Source: CAYVVT01 sp964454335 (lineage in GTDB: Bacteria; Fidelibacterota; UBA8477; JABMPR01). From it: a stretch of 64,000 nt of DNA. A program made the position numbers and the translations under genes. Positions 16,486 through 25,487 of this stretch are shown one piece after another (within the stretch, counting starts at the first letter, position 1; each line of letters starts with the position of its first letter). The notes beneath the pieces were generated by a model. The model worked only from the letters and a program-made list of their open reading frames with translations. It ran no database searches and had not been told where the DNA came from. The stretch is taken from the NCBI GenBank assembly GCA_964454335.1, contig CAYVVT010000006.1, positions 62,001-126,000 on the forward strand, in the 5' to 3' direction.

Positions 16486-17937
16486 CTACGCTCCCTCTGT
16501 CCACCTGACATTCAGGTTGCGGTTCGCATGCGTTTCGTCCACCCGGCCAACCGGTGTGGTATGCGGCGCGTTTACTACCAGCTCGGGATCGGTCTGCGCT
16601 TCCCTGGCGATCTCTTCCATGACATCGATGAAACGATCAAGTGTCTCCCGGCTCTCGCTGTCCGTCGGCTCGATCATCAGGGCTTCCTTCACGATGAGGG
16701 GAAAATACATTGTAGGCGCGTGAATCCCGTAGTCCAGCAACCTTTTTGCAATATCGATTGCCTTGACACCCTGCTGCTTCTGTTTCTCAGCTGACAGCAC
16801 AAACTCATGCATACAGGGCTGATCATAGGGCAGGATATAGCTGTCAGTCAGCTTGCGCATGAGGTAATTGGCATTAATGATGGCACTGCGGGAGATCTCG
16901 TTCAATCCATCGGATCCCAACATCCTGATGTAGGTCCAGGCCCTCACCAGGATCCCGTAATTGCCGTAGAAGGCATGCAGACGGCCTACACTATCAGGCA
17001 GGTCGTAGTTGAGATAGAATCGTTCACCATCCTTTTCGACACAGGGCACTGGCAGATAGGCAACAAGTTTTGGCACCACGCCGATGGGTCCTGAACCTGG
17101 GCCTCCGCCTCCATGTGGTGTTGAGAACGTCTTATGCAGGTTAAGGTGGGTGATATCAAAACCCAGTTTTGCCGGTTGAGCGATGCCCAACAGGGCGTTC
17201 ATATTGGCGCCGTCCATATACATAAGCCCATCAACCGCGTGAATGGCGTCGGCAATGTCCTTGAGATTCTGCTCGAATAGTCCCAGCGTGTTCGGATTGG
17301 TAAGCATGAAGCCGGCTGTGCTGGCATCGATCTTGGATTTCAGATCTTCAACATCCACCATCCCGTGCTCGTTGCTGGCTACTTCCTTCACCTTGTAACC
17401 TGCCATGGCAACGGAAGCGGGATTGGTGCCATGAGCAGCGTCAGGGATAAGGATCGTGGTCTTCTCATTGCCCTGCAACTCATGGTATCGCCGCATGAGG
17501 AGAACACCCACCAGTTCGCCCTGGGAGCCTGCAGCGGGCTGCAGTGTGAAGCGTTCCATGCCGGTAATACCGCAGAGAAAGCGTTCAAGTTCATAATAGA
17601 GTCCCAGTTTACCCTGAGATACACTCTCGGGCTGGTATGGATGGCTTTCAGTGAAAACCGGCTGTCCAGCCGTCCAGTCATTGATCTTGGGATTGTACTT
17701 CATCGTACAGGATCCCAGCGGATACAGGTCCTTGTCCACGTGGTGGTTCTTCGCTGAAAGGTTTACATAATGGCGAGCGACCTGAGGTTCTGATACTTCC
17801 GGTAACAGCGGTGGGATCTTACGTAGAAATCCTGTCGGGATGAGATCACTGAGTTCCGCTTCGGGCACATCAATTTCGGGAAGTGACGTTGCGCTCTGTC
17901 CCGGTTGGCTGCGCTCGATGATCAGTTTGTCCTTCAT
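16486..17937 (-). CDS. gcvPB: Glycine dehydrogenase (decarboxylating) subunit 2
   Basis: 483-aa beta subunit of the split-type glycine cleavage P protein, a PLP enzyme that decarboxylates glycine and passes the aminomethyl group to lipoyl-GcvH. The PLP lysine lies in 'NLHKTFSTPHGGGGPG' (about residue 268). 'GSCTMKYNPK' near residue 77 and 'AAHGTNPASVAMAG' near 169 are also family signatures. Length is normal for the two-subunit form. The partner gcvPA and gcvT/gcvH are not in the window. Its ATG overlaps the stop of alaS by four bases, so the two are translationally coupled. Confidence 0.95.
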   Translation of the reverse strand: MKDKLIIERSQPGQSATSLPEIDVPEAELSDLIPTGFLRKIPPLLPEVSEPQVARHYVNLSAKNHHVDKDLYPLGSCTMKYNPKINDWTAGQPVFTESHPYQPESVSQGKLGLYYELERFLCGITGMERFTLQPAAGSQGELVGVLLMRRYHELQGNEKTTILIPDAAHGTNPASVAMAGYKVKEVASNEHGMVDVEDLKSKIDASTAGFMLTNPNTLGLFEQNLKDIADAIHAVDGLMYMDGANMNALLGIAQPAKLGFDITHLNLHKTFSTPHGGGGPGSGPIGVVPKLVAYLPVPCVEKDGERFYLNYDLPDSVGRLHAFYGNYGILVRAWTYIRMLGSDGLNEISRSAIINANYLMRKLTDSYILPYDQPCMHEFVLSAEKQKQQGVKAIDIAKRLLDYGIHAPTMYFPLIVKEALMIEPTDSESRETLDRFIDVMEEIAREAQTDPELVVNAPHTTPVGRVDETHANRNLNVRWTEGA

Positions 17938-20549
17938 GCAAGCATTCCTCTGATTATCTCCGGTACCTCTGCCAATACTTCTTCCAACTTCTCTGCATCC
18001 TTACCGCCGGCTGTGGCCATATGCGGTTTCCCTCCGCCACCGCCACCCAGGCGTGCACCCAGTTCCCGAACGATATCACCGGCTTTAAGCTTCTTACCTG
18101 CGATGACATCCTCGGTCACGGTACAGACAACGTAGGGAGCCTCTTCAATAACCGTTCCAAGCACACCGACACCGGAGCCAATTTTCAGCACCAACTCATC
18201 GGCTACCTGCTTCAATTCTTCCATGTTCGATACGGATATGGAGTCGATGAGGACCGAGATCCCCTCGATGTCCACTGATTTGTCCAGGATATTGTCAAGA
18301 TTGCTGGTGGTGCTTTGCAGTTTCTGCTGCTTCAACTCCTTTTCGAGTCTGCGACGCTCCTGGAAGGCATCATCTATTTTCTGCACCAGGTCAGCGCTGT
18401 CCATCTTCAGCAGATTTCTAAGCTGGTCCACGATCTCACGCTCTTCCCGGGCCTGCTCCTCGGCGGCTCTGCCTGTGATGGCTTCGATACGACGCACACC
18501 GGACGCTATGCTGCTCTCAGACTGGATGCGGAAGTAACCGATATCACCGCTGGCATGCACATGAATACCACCGCACAACTCATGGCTGTAATCGCCGAAT
18601 TTGACAGTGCGGACCTCATCTCCATATTTCTCACCAAAGAATGCCAGCGCTCCTTCTTCCCGGGCGTGGTCAAAATCCAGCCGCCGCACGAGTGTGGTAT
18701 TATTCTGTCGGATCTGATGGTTAACCTGGCGTTCGATCTCCCTGAGATCCTGGGCCGTGACCTTTTCAAAGTGATTAAAGTCGAACCTTAAGTGTACGTC
18801 GTTAACTAGTGAACCAGACTGCTTTACGTGGTCACCCAATACATTGCGAAGTGCAGCATTCAGCAGGTGGGTGGCCGAATGGTTCCGGCGAATGGCGTTG
18901 CGACGGGATTCATCCACCTCGGCCATGAGAGGTTCACCGGAGAGCTCTCCCTGTTCAACTTTAACAAAATGGAGATAGCTGTCCCCTTCCTTCTGCGTGT
19001 CGGTAACGACGGCGCGGAATTCCGGACCCAGCAGCAAGCCCGTATCCCCCACTTGACCACCACTCTCAGCGTAAAAGGGTGTCCGGTCAAGCACCACCAC
19101 GTAGCCGTCCTCTTCAGAACGATAGCGTAGGATGTGTGCATCAGCCTGTGCATGGGTGTATCCAAGAAAAGTTGAATCCTTACCCTCACGCAGGACAATC
19201 CACTCATTCTCACCTGAACCGGATTGCTTGAAGCGATGCTGGCTGCGGGCCTGTTCCCGTTGAGCGTCCATCTGTTGCTCAAAACCTTCTTCGTCGATGG
19301 CCAGCTCCTGCTCCTCGGCCATAAGCCTGGTGAGATCTACAGGGAATCCATAGGTGTCGTATAGTTTGAAGACATCCTCGCCCGGGATCGTATTCTTTCC
19401 CGATCCCTGAAGCTCACTGGCAAGACCATTAAAGATCTGAATTCCCCGGTCCAGCGTTACGCTGAATGATTCTTCCTCTGCTCTGATGACGCGCTGGACG
19501 TAATCGCAGCGCTCGGCGATCTCGGGAAAGGCTTCTCCCATGACCTCAACCAGAGTGGGCACAAGTTCTGATATGAAGGGCTTGGTCATTCCAAGATTAC
19601 GGCCAAAGCGTGCCGCTCGTCGCAGGATTCTCCTCAAAACGTAGCCCCGACCGTCATTTGCCGGTAATGCCCCGTCCGTTATTGAGAATGTCAGCATCCT
19701 CAGGTGGTCGGCAATGACTCGGTGGGGCATCCCTCGGTCATCCCGCTTATAGGCTACACCGCTGATATCGGCGATCTTCTCCAGGATGGGGATGAAGAGG
19801 TCTGTCTCGTAATTGCTGTCCTTCCCCTGGAGGTAGGCGACAATACGTTCAAAGCCAGCGCCTGTATCCACATGTTTATGCGGCAGTTCACTGAGTTCAC
19901 CCTCCTCGTCACGGTTGTACTGGATGAACACAAGGTTCCAGAGCTCCATGAAGCGCGGATTATCCGTGTTCACGCCCCTGTCCGGGTCACTGCCGGCAAT
20001 GACACTATCCCCACCGATATCGACATGCAATTCACTACAGGGTCCACAGGGGCCGGTCTCCCCCATTTCCCAGAAATTATCCTTGGCCCCGAAGCGCAGG
20101 ATATGCTCTGGCATGATATCCGTCTGTGATTTCCACAAGTCAAATGCTTCATCGTCATCCTGGTAGACTGTGGCGTACAGCTTGTCCTTGGGGATCTTCC
20201 AGACATCCGTGAAGAGCTCCCAGGCCCAGGTGATGGCTTCGGCCTTGTAATAATCCCCGAAACTCCAATTGCCCAGCATTTCGAAGAACGTGTGGTGATA
20301 GGTATCCTTCCCTACCTCCTCGAGGTCATTGTGCTTCCCGCTGACGCGGATACACTTCTGTGAATTTACCGCTCGGGGATGATCGACATTCTCATTTCCC
20401 AGGAAGATCCCCTTGAATTGATTCATCCCTGCATTTGTGAACAGCAGCGTTGGATCGTCGAAGGGTACCACACCGGCGGATCGAACGAATTTATGGTCCT
20501 TGTCACGAAAAAACTGAATGAACTGATTTCGGATTTCCTTGGATGTCAT
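17934..20549 (-). CDS. alaS: Alanine--tRNA ligase
   Basis: 871 aa, full length. Order: class II catalytic core with 'FFEMLGNWSFGDYYK' near residue 88, tRNA-recognition domain with 'GRGYVLRRILRRAAR', editing domain with 'NHSATHLL' (about 556) and 'CGGIHVHASG' (about 660) whose His and Cys bind zinc, then coiled coil and the DHHA1/C-Ala domain ending 'GGGGGGKPHMATAGG'. It charges tRNA-Ala and hydrolyses mischarged Ser/Gly-tRNA. A sigma70-like promoter lies at 20581-20610. Downstream gcvPB overlaps it by four bases, an unusual pairing. Confidence 0.97.
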   Translation of the reverse strand: MTSKEIRNQFIQFFRDKDHKFVRSAGVVPFDDPTLLFTNAGMNQFKGIFLGNENVDHPRAVNSQKCIRVSGKHNDLEEVGKDTYHHTFFEMLGNWSFGDYYKAEAITWAWELFTDVWKIPKDKLYATVYQDDDEAFDLWKSQTDIMPEHILRFGAKDNFWEMGETGPCGPCSELHVDIGGDSVIAGSDPDRGVNTDNPRFMELWNLVFIQYNRDEEGELSELPHKHVDTGAGFERIVAYLQGKDSNYETDLFIPILEKIADISGVAYKRDDRGMPHRVIADHLRMLTFSITDGALPANDGRGYVLRRILRRAARFGRNLGMTKPFISELVPTLVEVMGEAFPEIAERCDYVQRVIRAEEESFSVTLDRGIQIFNGLASELQGSGKNTIPGEDVFKLYDTYGFPVDLTRLMAEEQELAIDEEGFEQQMDAQREQARSQHRFKQSGSGENEWIVLREGKDSTFLGYTHAQADAHILRYRSEEDGYVVVLDRTPFYAESGGQVGDTGLLLGPEFRAVVTDTQKEGDSYLHFVKVEQGELSGEPLMAEVDESRRNAIRRNHSATHLLNAALRNVLGDHVKQSGSLVNDVHLRFDFNHFEKVTAQDLREIERQVNHQIRQNNTTLVRRLDFDHAREEGALAFFGEKYGDEVRTVKFGDYSHELCGGIHVHASGDIGYFRIQSESSIASGVRRIEAITGRAAEEQAREEREIVDQLRNLLKMDSADLVQKIDDAFQERRRLEKELKQQKLQSTTSNLDNILDKSVDIEGISVLIDSISVSNMEELKQVADELVLKIGSGVGVLGTVIEEAPYVVCTVTEDVIAGKKLKAGDIVRELGARLGGGGGGKPHMATAGGKDAEKLEEVLAEVPEIIRGMLA

Positions 20550-20580
20550 GACGCCTCGGTATTCAAATTTTAAACGCGGT

Positions 20581-20610
20581 AGTATAAAACTTAAACGTTT
20601 GCTGTGTAAG
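20581..20610 (-). promoter_or_regulatory. Putative sigma70 promoter of alaS-gcvPB
   Basis: On the minus strand a -35-like CTTACA (20610-20605) is followed after 18 bases by a strong -10 TATACT (20586-20581), about 32 bases upstream of the alaS ATG. The region is AT-rich relative to its surroundings. Inferred from consensus matching only. Confidence 0.5.
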
Positions 20611-20658
20611 CAGTTTCACACCCTGCCGCAATGATTTCAGTACACTAGGGAAAAGAAG

Positions 20659-20680
20659 AAGCCCCACAAACGTGGGGCTT
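20659..20680 (-). terminator. Rho-independent terminator after lepB
   Basis: Nine-bp perfect stem AAGCCCCAC / GTGGGGCTT with the loop GTTT on the minus strand, followed on that strand by the T-rich run CTTCTTTTCC. It lies 28 bases after the lepB stop and upstream of alaS, separating the two transcription units. Confidence 0.85.
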
Positions 20681-20708
20681 GAGAATAATTGTACAGCGCA
20701 GGGATCGA

Positions 20709-21608
20709 TCAGCTGATGAAGCGAAACATCCGGCTGGGTCTGATCTTGAAGATCCGTTTAAGGATATTCGGCTCGGTCTGTTCCCAGGACAGATATGTGA
20801 TCAGTGCTTCACCAATGATATTGCTCTCCGGGACCAGGCCCCAGTATCTACTGTCATGTGAATTATCCCGGTTATCCCCCATCATGAAATAATGGTCCTG
20901 CTCACAGACATAACTGCTTCGTTCCACCTTGTCCACCACTAGAGTGCCGTTCTTGGTGGGAAATACGTCGTGGCCCTCAATGGAGATCACGTTCATGCAC
21001 AGGTCAATGGGTTCCTCGCCAAAGACCAGTGTATCACCCGCCGCAGGGATACGCAGCGGACCGAAATGATCCCGGTTGCCCAGGCCTCGGGGAAAGATGT
21101 GCCGTTCTGTGAAATCTTCAGCATAGAGATTGATACGCGAAGCCCTTCCATTCTCAGGGAGAGGAAAATTCTCCCCATCCACCAGAACCTGTTTTGAGCG
21201 GATCTCCATGGTCTGGCCCGGACCAGCGATACAGCGTTTGATATAGTTCAGACTCGGATCGAAAGGTCCGATACGGTTGGCCGGCCAGCGGTCGTTCGGG
21301 TAGCGGAAGATGACCACATCGCCGGTCTGAGGCTCTTCGAATCCCGGCAGACGATAATACGGGATGCTGAATCCGATCTTGGTCCAGGGGATCCCGATCC
21401 AGTCCGGTGTGCGAATCCCATAGACGAATTTGTTGCCCAGGATGAAGTCGCCAACTTTGATGGTAGTCTCCATGGATCCTGTGGGAACGTTATAGGCCTC
21501 GATAACAGTGGCTCTCAGCAATAGAACGGATACGATGATGTGCAGCAATCCCCTGAAGAAACTGCCGGAACCCGGACGCTCTGGTACAGATGATGGTTTT
21601 TCACTCAA
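20709..21608 (-). CDS. lepB: Signal peptidase I
   Basis: 299-aa S26 membrane peptidase that removes signal peptides at the periplasmic face. N-terminal transmembrane helix about residues 19-38, catalytic Ser45 in 'VPTGSMETT', catalytic Lys124 in 'YIKRCIAGPG', and the conserved 'GDNRDNSHDSRYWG' box from residue 244. Length and order of boxes are normal. It fits with the many exported proteins in this window. It ends just before a strong terminator and follows ggt by 74 bases. Confidence 0.93.
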   Translation of the reverse strand: MSEKPSSVPERPGSGSFFRGLLHIIVSVLLLRATVIEAYNVPTGSMETTIKVGDFILGNKFVYGIRTPDWIGIPWTKIGFSIPYYRLPGFEEPQTGDVVIFRYPNDRWPANRIGPFDPSLNYIKRCIAGPGQTMEIRSKQVLVDGENFPLPENGRASRINLYAEDFTERHIFPRGLGNRDHFGPLRIPAAGDTLVFGEEPIDLCMNVISIEGHDVFPTKNGTLVVDKVERSSYVCEQDHYFMMGDNRDNSHDSRYWGLVPESNIIGEALITYLSWEQTEPNILKRIFKIRPSRMFRFIS

Positions 21609-21682
21609 TTCCCTGGTCTCCTTCGATCTCTCTGGCGAGCATATACTACTTCTACGAGCAATGGGGCAACAAGTTCATGCAT

Positions 21683-23386
21683 TTAGTAAGCGCTGCCAGA
21701 GGAAGCATGCCGGTAGTCGGGCACACCGATCCAACCTCCAAAACGCTGGTCCCTCATGATGGCGTTCACCTCACCCAGGTAGTAGCGCGCTTGCAGCGTA
21801 TAGCCCATTCCAGTAAGGCTCTCCCGGGTCTCGGTACTCAAGGCACGGGGACCGTAATACACCAGATCCGGCACCCACTGGTGATGAAACCGAGGTGCAT
21901 ACACAGCATCTACCGGCGGCATACCAAAGTCCACCACATTCTGGATCACCTGCATTACCGAAGTGATTATGGTGGCACCACCCGGAGTCCCGACGATCAT
22001 GAACAGCTCACCTTCATGGGTGACGATGGTAGGGGTCATGCTGGACAGCATACGTTTCCCGGGTTCAATGGCGTTCGCTTCACTCCCCAGCAGACCAAAG
22101 GAGTTCGGGGCACCCGGTTTTGAGCTGAAATCATCCATCTCGTTGTTCAGCAGGAATCCTGCATCTGCAGCTGTGACATATGAACCAAAAGACCAATTGA
22201 GGGTGGTGGTGACGCTGACGGCGTTCCCCCACTGATCAACCACTGAAAAATGTGTGGTCTCTTCACTCTCCTTCTGCACACCGGCCATAGTGGCCTGGTC
22301 AAAGGGAGCTACGGAATAACTGGGGGTTGCAGAGCCGGGAACAAAATCCTGGAAACGCATTTGTGCATATTCCTCAGAGAGCATACTGGTCACGGGCACG
22401 TCGAAAAAATCCGAGTCACCGATCCAGCGGCTGCGATCCGCATAAGCCCTGCGTTCGGCCTCAACCACCACCTGGACATGTTCCGCAGAATGCCAGCCCA
22501 CACTGTCAAAGTCCACACCTTCCAGCATGTTCAGCATGGAGATCAGTGCAATGCCTCCGGAAGAAGGTGGACACATGGAGATAATGCCATAACCGCGATA
22601 GTCACCCTGAACCGGTTCACGTTCCACGGCTTCGTAGGCTGCCAGGTCTTCCCTACTGATGATCCCGCCGTGTTTCTGCACGGACGCCACCAGTGCATCG
22701 GCCACAGTCCCTGTGTAGAATCCCGGATTCCCCAGTTTGCTGATGAGTTTCAGCGTTCGAGCAAGATCGGGCTGAACAAAGACATCACCCGGATCATACA
22801 GAACGCCATTACGGCAGAATACCCGTCGGGTTTCAGGAAATGAGTTCGCCTCCTCATTTAGCCATGAAAGCGAGTATGCAAGGTTGAACGAGATGGGAAA
22901 GCCCTTCTGGGCAAGCTGAATGGCCGGTTTCATCACCTGTTTCCGGCTGAGTGTACCATAACGATCCAGGGCCAGTTGCAGACCGGCCACGGTACCAGGC
23001 ACCCCGACGGCAAGTCCGCCGGTAGTACTGAGTCCTTCCACCACGGCGCCGGAGTCGTTGAGGAACAGATCACGACCGGCAGCACCCGGAGCCTTCTCAC
23101 GGTAATCTATGGCAGTGGTCCTGCCATCGGCAAAACGGATCAGCATGAAACCACCACCGCCAATGTTGCCTGCGGTTGGATGTGTGACTGCCAGGGCATA
23201 GGAAACAGCCACTGCAGCATCAACGGCGTTCCCCCCTGCCTTCAGCATGGCAAGACCAGCATCCGTGGCTTCCCTGGTCTGGGCAACCACGACACCCTGC
23301 TTTCCGTAGACCGGCGGCATTCCGGCGGAAACCTGATTGGTAAATGTCAGCAGCAGGAAAATGGTAAGGGTTATTCTGGTCTTCAC
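21683..23386 (-). CDS. ggt: Gamma-glutamyltransferase
   Basis: 567 aa from a GTG at 23386 with AAGGA eight bases upstream. The frame is open further into rnhB, but starting here gives a clean signal peptide ('KTRITLTIFLLLTFTNQVSA'). It is a periplasmic or secreted N-terminal-nucleophile enzyme that cleaves gamma-glutamyl bonds (glutathione). Visible signatures: 'GGNAVDAAVAVSYALAVTHP', 'GNIGGGGFML', the nucleophile Thr in 'TTHFSVVDQWGNAVS' where the precursor self-cleaves, and 'MTPTIVTHEGELFMIVGTPGG'. Sixteen bases separate it from the rnhB stop, so they are probably cotranscribed. Confidence 0.93.
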   Translation of the reverse strand: MKTRITLTIFLLLTFTNQVSAGMPPVYGKQGVVVAQTREATDAGLAMLKAGGNAVDAAVAVSYALAVTHPTAGNIGGGGFMLIRFADGRTTAIDYREKAPGAAGRDLFLNDSGAVVEGLSTTGGLAVGVPGTVAGLQLALDRYGTLSRKQVMKPAIQLAQKGFPISFNLAYSLSWLNEEANSFPETRRVFCRNGVLYDPGDVFVQPDLARTLKLISKLGNPGFYTGTVADALVASVQKHGGIISREDLAAYEAVEREPVQGDYRGYGIISMCPPSSGGIALISMLNMLEGVDFDSVGWHSAEHVQVVVEAERRAYADRSRWIGDSDFFDVPVTSMLSEEYAQMRFQDFVPGSATPSYSVAPFDQATMAGVQKESEETTHFSVVDQWGNAVSVTTTLNWSFGSYVTAADAGFLLNNEMDDFSSKPGAPNSFGLLGSEANAIEPGKRMLSSMTPTIVTHEGELFMIVGTPGGATIITSVMQVIQNVVDFGMPPVDAVYAPRFHHQWVPDLVYYGPRALSTETRESLTGMGYTLQARYYLGEVNAIMRDQRFGGWIGVPDYRHASSGSAY

Positions 23387-23402
23387 GATGGTTTCCTTGT
23401 TT

Positions 23403-24386
23403 CTAATAGGCTGAGAAGGCTTCTTTGTAATGCACAATCCTTGGTTTATCAAATGCAAAATTCACAGTGATGAGATCAAATTGACAATCGACCTCCTCCT
23501 TGTATTCATCCTGCAAATACCGTTCTGCGACGGAGATGACCTGTTTCTGTTTTGTGGGATCTAGACGTTGCACGGCCATCTCATCACCATTTGGATCTGA
23601 GATACTCTCTACCTCGACGAAGCTGATCTCTCCCTCTTTCATGGCCACCAGATCGATCTCTCCACTGCGTCCGGCATGATAGCTATGGGCCATGAGTCGG
23701 TAGCCTTCCCGCACCAGATACATCCCGGCGATGATCTCCCCCATGCGTCCATGTGCCGATGGTTTACCGTGATAGCGGTACAGGAGGTTGCTGGTCTTAT
23801 CCACCGGATGGAAGCTCCGGCGGTGGATGAGTGAGCGGCCATATTTCTCCAGTGCGGCCATATGCCTCTCACTGCCATAGCCCTTGTGACCTTCAAAGCC
23901 ATACTCCGGAAATAGAAGTGCATAAGAGCACATCATGGCGTCCCGTGAGGTCTTGGCAATGATACTCGCGGCCGATATGGCAGCCTCGCTGGCATCACCT
24001 TTGATGATGGCCTGCTGGTTGATCTTCAGGTCCGGGATGGTGCGATTGCCATCCACCAGTAGTTTTGCGGGCATTGTGTCCAGGGAATGTACCGCCTGAC
24101 GCATGGCCTCATAGGTGGCCTGCAGGATGTTCACTTCATCGATGACCTGTTCATGGACGGTGCCGATACCCACGGATAAAGCAGAGTTCCAGATCTCCTC
24201 TGCCAGGATCTCTCGGCGTTTTGCGCTGAGTGATTTGGAATCACGCAGTCCTTCGATGGGATTGGCCGCATCAAGAATCACTGCCGCCGCTACCACTGGA
24301 CCGGCAAGAGGCCCCCGACCGGCTTCATCTACACCGGCGATGAGTTTTTCAGAAGTAGTCAGGGTAGACGATTGAGCATGATCCAC
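23403..24386 (-). CDS. rnhB: Fusion: ribonuclease HII + YraN (UPF0102)-like domain
   Basis: 327 aa. Residues 14-205 are RNase HII, which removes ribonucleotides from DNA: 'AGVDEAGRGPLAGPVV' with D20/E21, 'LLVDGN' with D112, and 'KGDASEAAISAASIIAKTSRD' with D131. Residues ~210-327 are a YraN/UPF0102 domain of the PD-(D/E)XK nuclease fold: 'GRMGEIIAGMYLVREGY' and 'RSGEIDLVAMKEG..SFVEVE'. The two genes are often neighbours in bacteria, but here they are one frame. In the YraN part the usual 'FVEVK.R' reads 'FVEVES', so the motif Lys is missing and nuclease activity of that half is doubtful. The start is a GTG without a clear RBS. Confidence 0.9.
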   Translation of the reverse strand: MDHAQSSTLTTSEKLIAGVDEAGRGPLAGPVVAAAVILDAANPIEGLRDSKSLSAKRREILAEEIWNSALSVGIGTVHEQVIDEVNILQATYEAMRQAVHSLDTMPAKLLVDGNRTIPDLKINQQAIIKGDASEAAISAASIIAKTSRDAMMCSYALLFPEYGFEGHKGYGSERHMAALEKYGRSLIHRRSFHPVDKTSNLLYRYHGKPSAHGRMGEIIAGMYLVREGYRLMAHSYHAGRSGEIDLVAMKEGEISFVEVESISDPNGDEMAVQRLDPTKQKQVISVAERYLQDEYKEEVDCQFDLITVNFAFDKPRIVHYKEAFSAY

Positions 24387-24525
24387 GATCAGTGAAAATA
24401 AATGCTGAGAAGAAAGAAGAAAGTTCGGAATCGGTTGTCCTCACGGGGATTCCTCGATCATGCCTGTCCAGGAGGATCAATTGCGGATTTCCACGATCGG
24501 TTCTCCCTCCAGTGGTAAAAATAAA

Positions 24526-24548
24526 AAGGGAGCGCATTGCACTCCCTT
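24526..24548 (-). terminator. Rho-independent terminator after trxA
   Basis: On the minus strand AAGGGAG (24548-24542) pairs with CTCCCTT (24532-24526) across a nine-base loop, followed by TTTATTTTT. It lies 19 bases past the trxA stop. The rest of the 24387-24566 gap shows nothing else. Confidence 0.85.
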
Positions 24549-24566
24549 GATCGAAGCCGTTTAGGC

Positions 24567-24935
24567 TTAATTGACTGGCGGGACGCCCAGGACCTCATTT
24601 ATGGCCTGCACAAAGGATTCCTTTGGCAGGGCGCCAGCGGCCATCTGCGGTTTTTCTCCCACAGGGACAAAGAGTAATGAAGGAATGCTCCGGATCCCGA
24701 AGATCGAAGCCAGTTCCTGTTCTTCTTCCGTATTGATCTTATAGATCTTCAGCTTATCGCCATACTCATTCTGCAGATCCTCCAGGACAGGGGCCACCAT
24801 TCTACAGGGTGCACACCATTCTGCCCAGAAATCGATGATCGCTGGCGTATCGCCTTTGTATTCCCACTCGCTGCTGTTCTCGTAATCAAAGACCTTGTCG
24901 ATGAATTCCTGTTTTGTCAGGTTCTCCGGCATCAT
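24567..24935 (-). CDS. trxA: Thioredoxin
   Basis: 122 aa with the active site 'FWAEWCAPCRM' (the family usually has WCGPC; here Ala replaces Gly, a common variant) and the cis-Pro loop 'IRSIPSLLF'. The N-terminal extension of ~15 residues is short and acidic, and there is no signal peptide, so it is cytosolic. The GGAGGT directly upstream better suits the second of two adjacent ATGs (24932). It has its own terminator. Confidence 0.92.
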   Translation of the reverse strand: MMPENLTKQEFIDKVFDYENSSEWEYKGDTPAIIDFWAEWCAPCRMVAPVLEDLQNEYGDKLKIYKINTEEEQELASIFGIRSIPSLLFVPVGEKPQMAAGALPKESFVQAINEVLGVPPVN

Positions 24936-25020
24936 ACCTCCAAACTCGCTTATCGCGCTGTATTCATTTCGTTGTTGTCTGCTCCATACACAGCCTTTGG
25001 ATACCGATATTCGATGCAGG

Positions 25021-25470
25021 TTACGTTTTTGATCCCGCCGACCTCAAAATCGTCATGGGGGTGACACTTTCATCAGGGATGCATTCGATGCCCATGGCCT
25101 TCAGTTCCCTGGTGAAGACGCCGTCGCCAGCAACCAGTTTACCGCTGAAGCTCCCGTCATACACCTGCCCGCAACCGCAACTTGGGCTGCGCTCCTTGAG
25201 AATGGCCACCCTAACACCAGCTTCCCGGGCCAGACGGCTGCAGGCAGTGACTCCCTTCTTAAACGGGGCTGTGACATCCTCGCCATTCTGCCGCAGGATG
25301 CGTTCACCCACGATCTCAGCAGGTGGGCGTGGAACGCTCAATCCCCCCTCCACCTCGGGACATACTGCGAGTAATTCCACATGTTGCAGATCGTTCAGCA
25401 GGTTGTCGCGGCGGGAATGGGCGCCATCGTAACGGCATTTTTCGCCCAGCAGGCAGGCAGATACGAGAAT
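25021..25470 (-). CDS. DUF523 family protein, non-AUG start
   Basis: About 149 aa. The family core is intact: 'ILVSACLLGEKCRYDG' at the N-terminus, 'VCPEVEGGLSVPRPPAEIVG', and 'KERSPSCGCGQVYDGSFSG'. Conserved Cys residues suggest metal or cluster binding; the function is unknown. The first family motif lies upstream of the first conventional in-frame start (GTG at 25380), and no ATG, GTG or TTG exists between it and an upstream stop. The best placed start is an ATT at 25470 with AAGGA seven bases upstream; CTG at 25491 or ATC at 25488 are alternatives. It directly follows, and may overlap, the Na/Pi cotransporter stop. Confidence 0.75.
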   Translation of the reverse strand: MLVSACLLGEKCRYDGAHSRRDNLLNDLQHVELLAVCPEVEGGLSVPRPPAEIVGERILRQNGEDVTAPFKKGVTACSRLAREAGVRVAILKERSPSCGCGQVYDGSFSGKLVAGDGVFTRELKAMGIECIPDESVTPMTILRSAGSKT

Positions 25471-25487
25471 GGGTGGTTCCTTATCGA

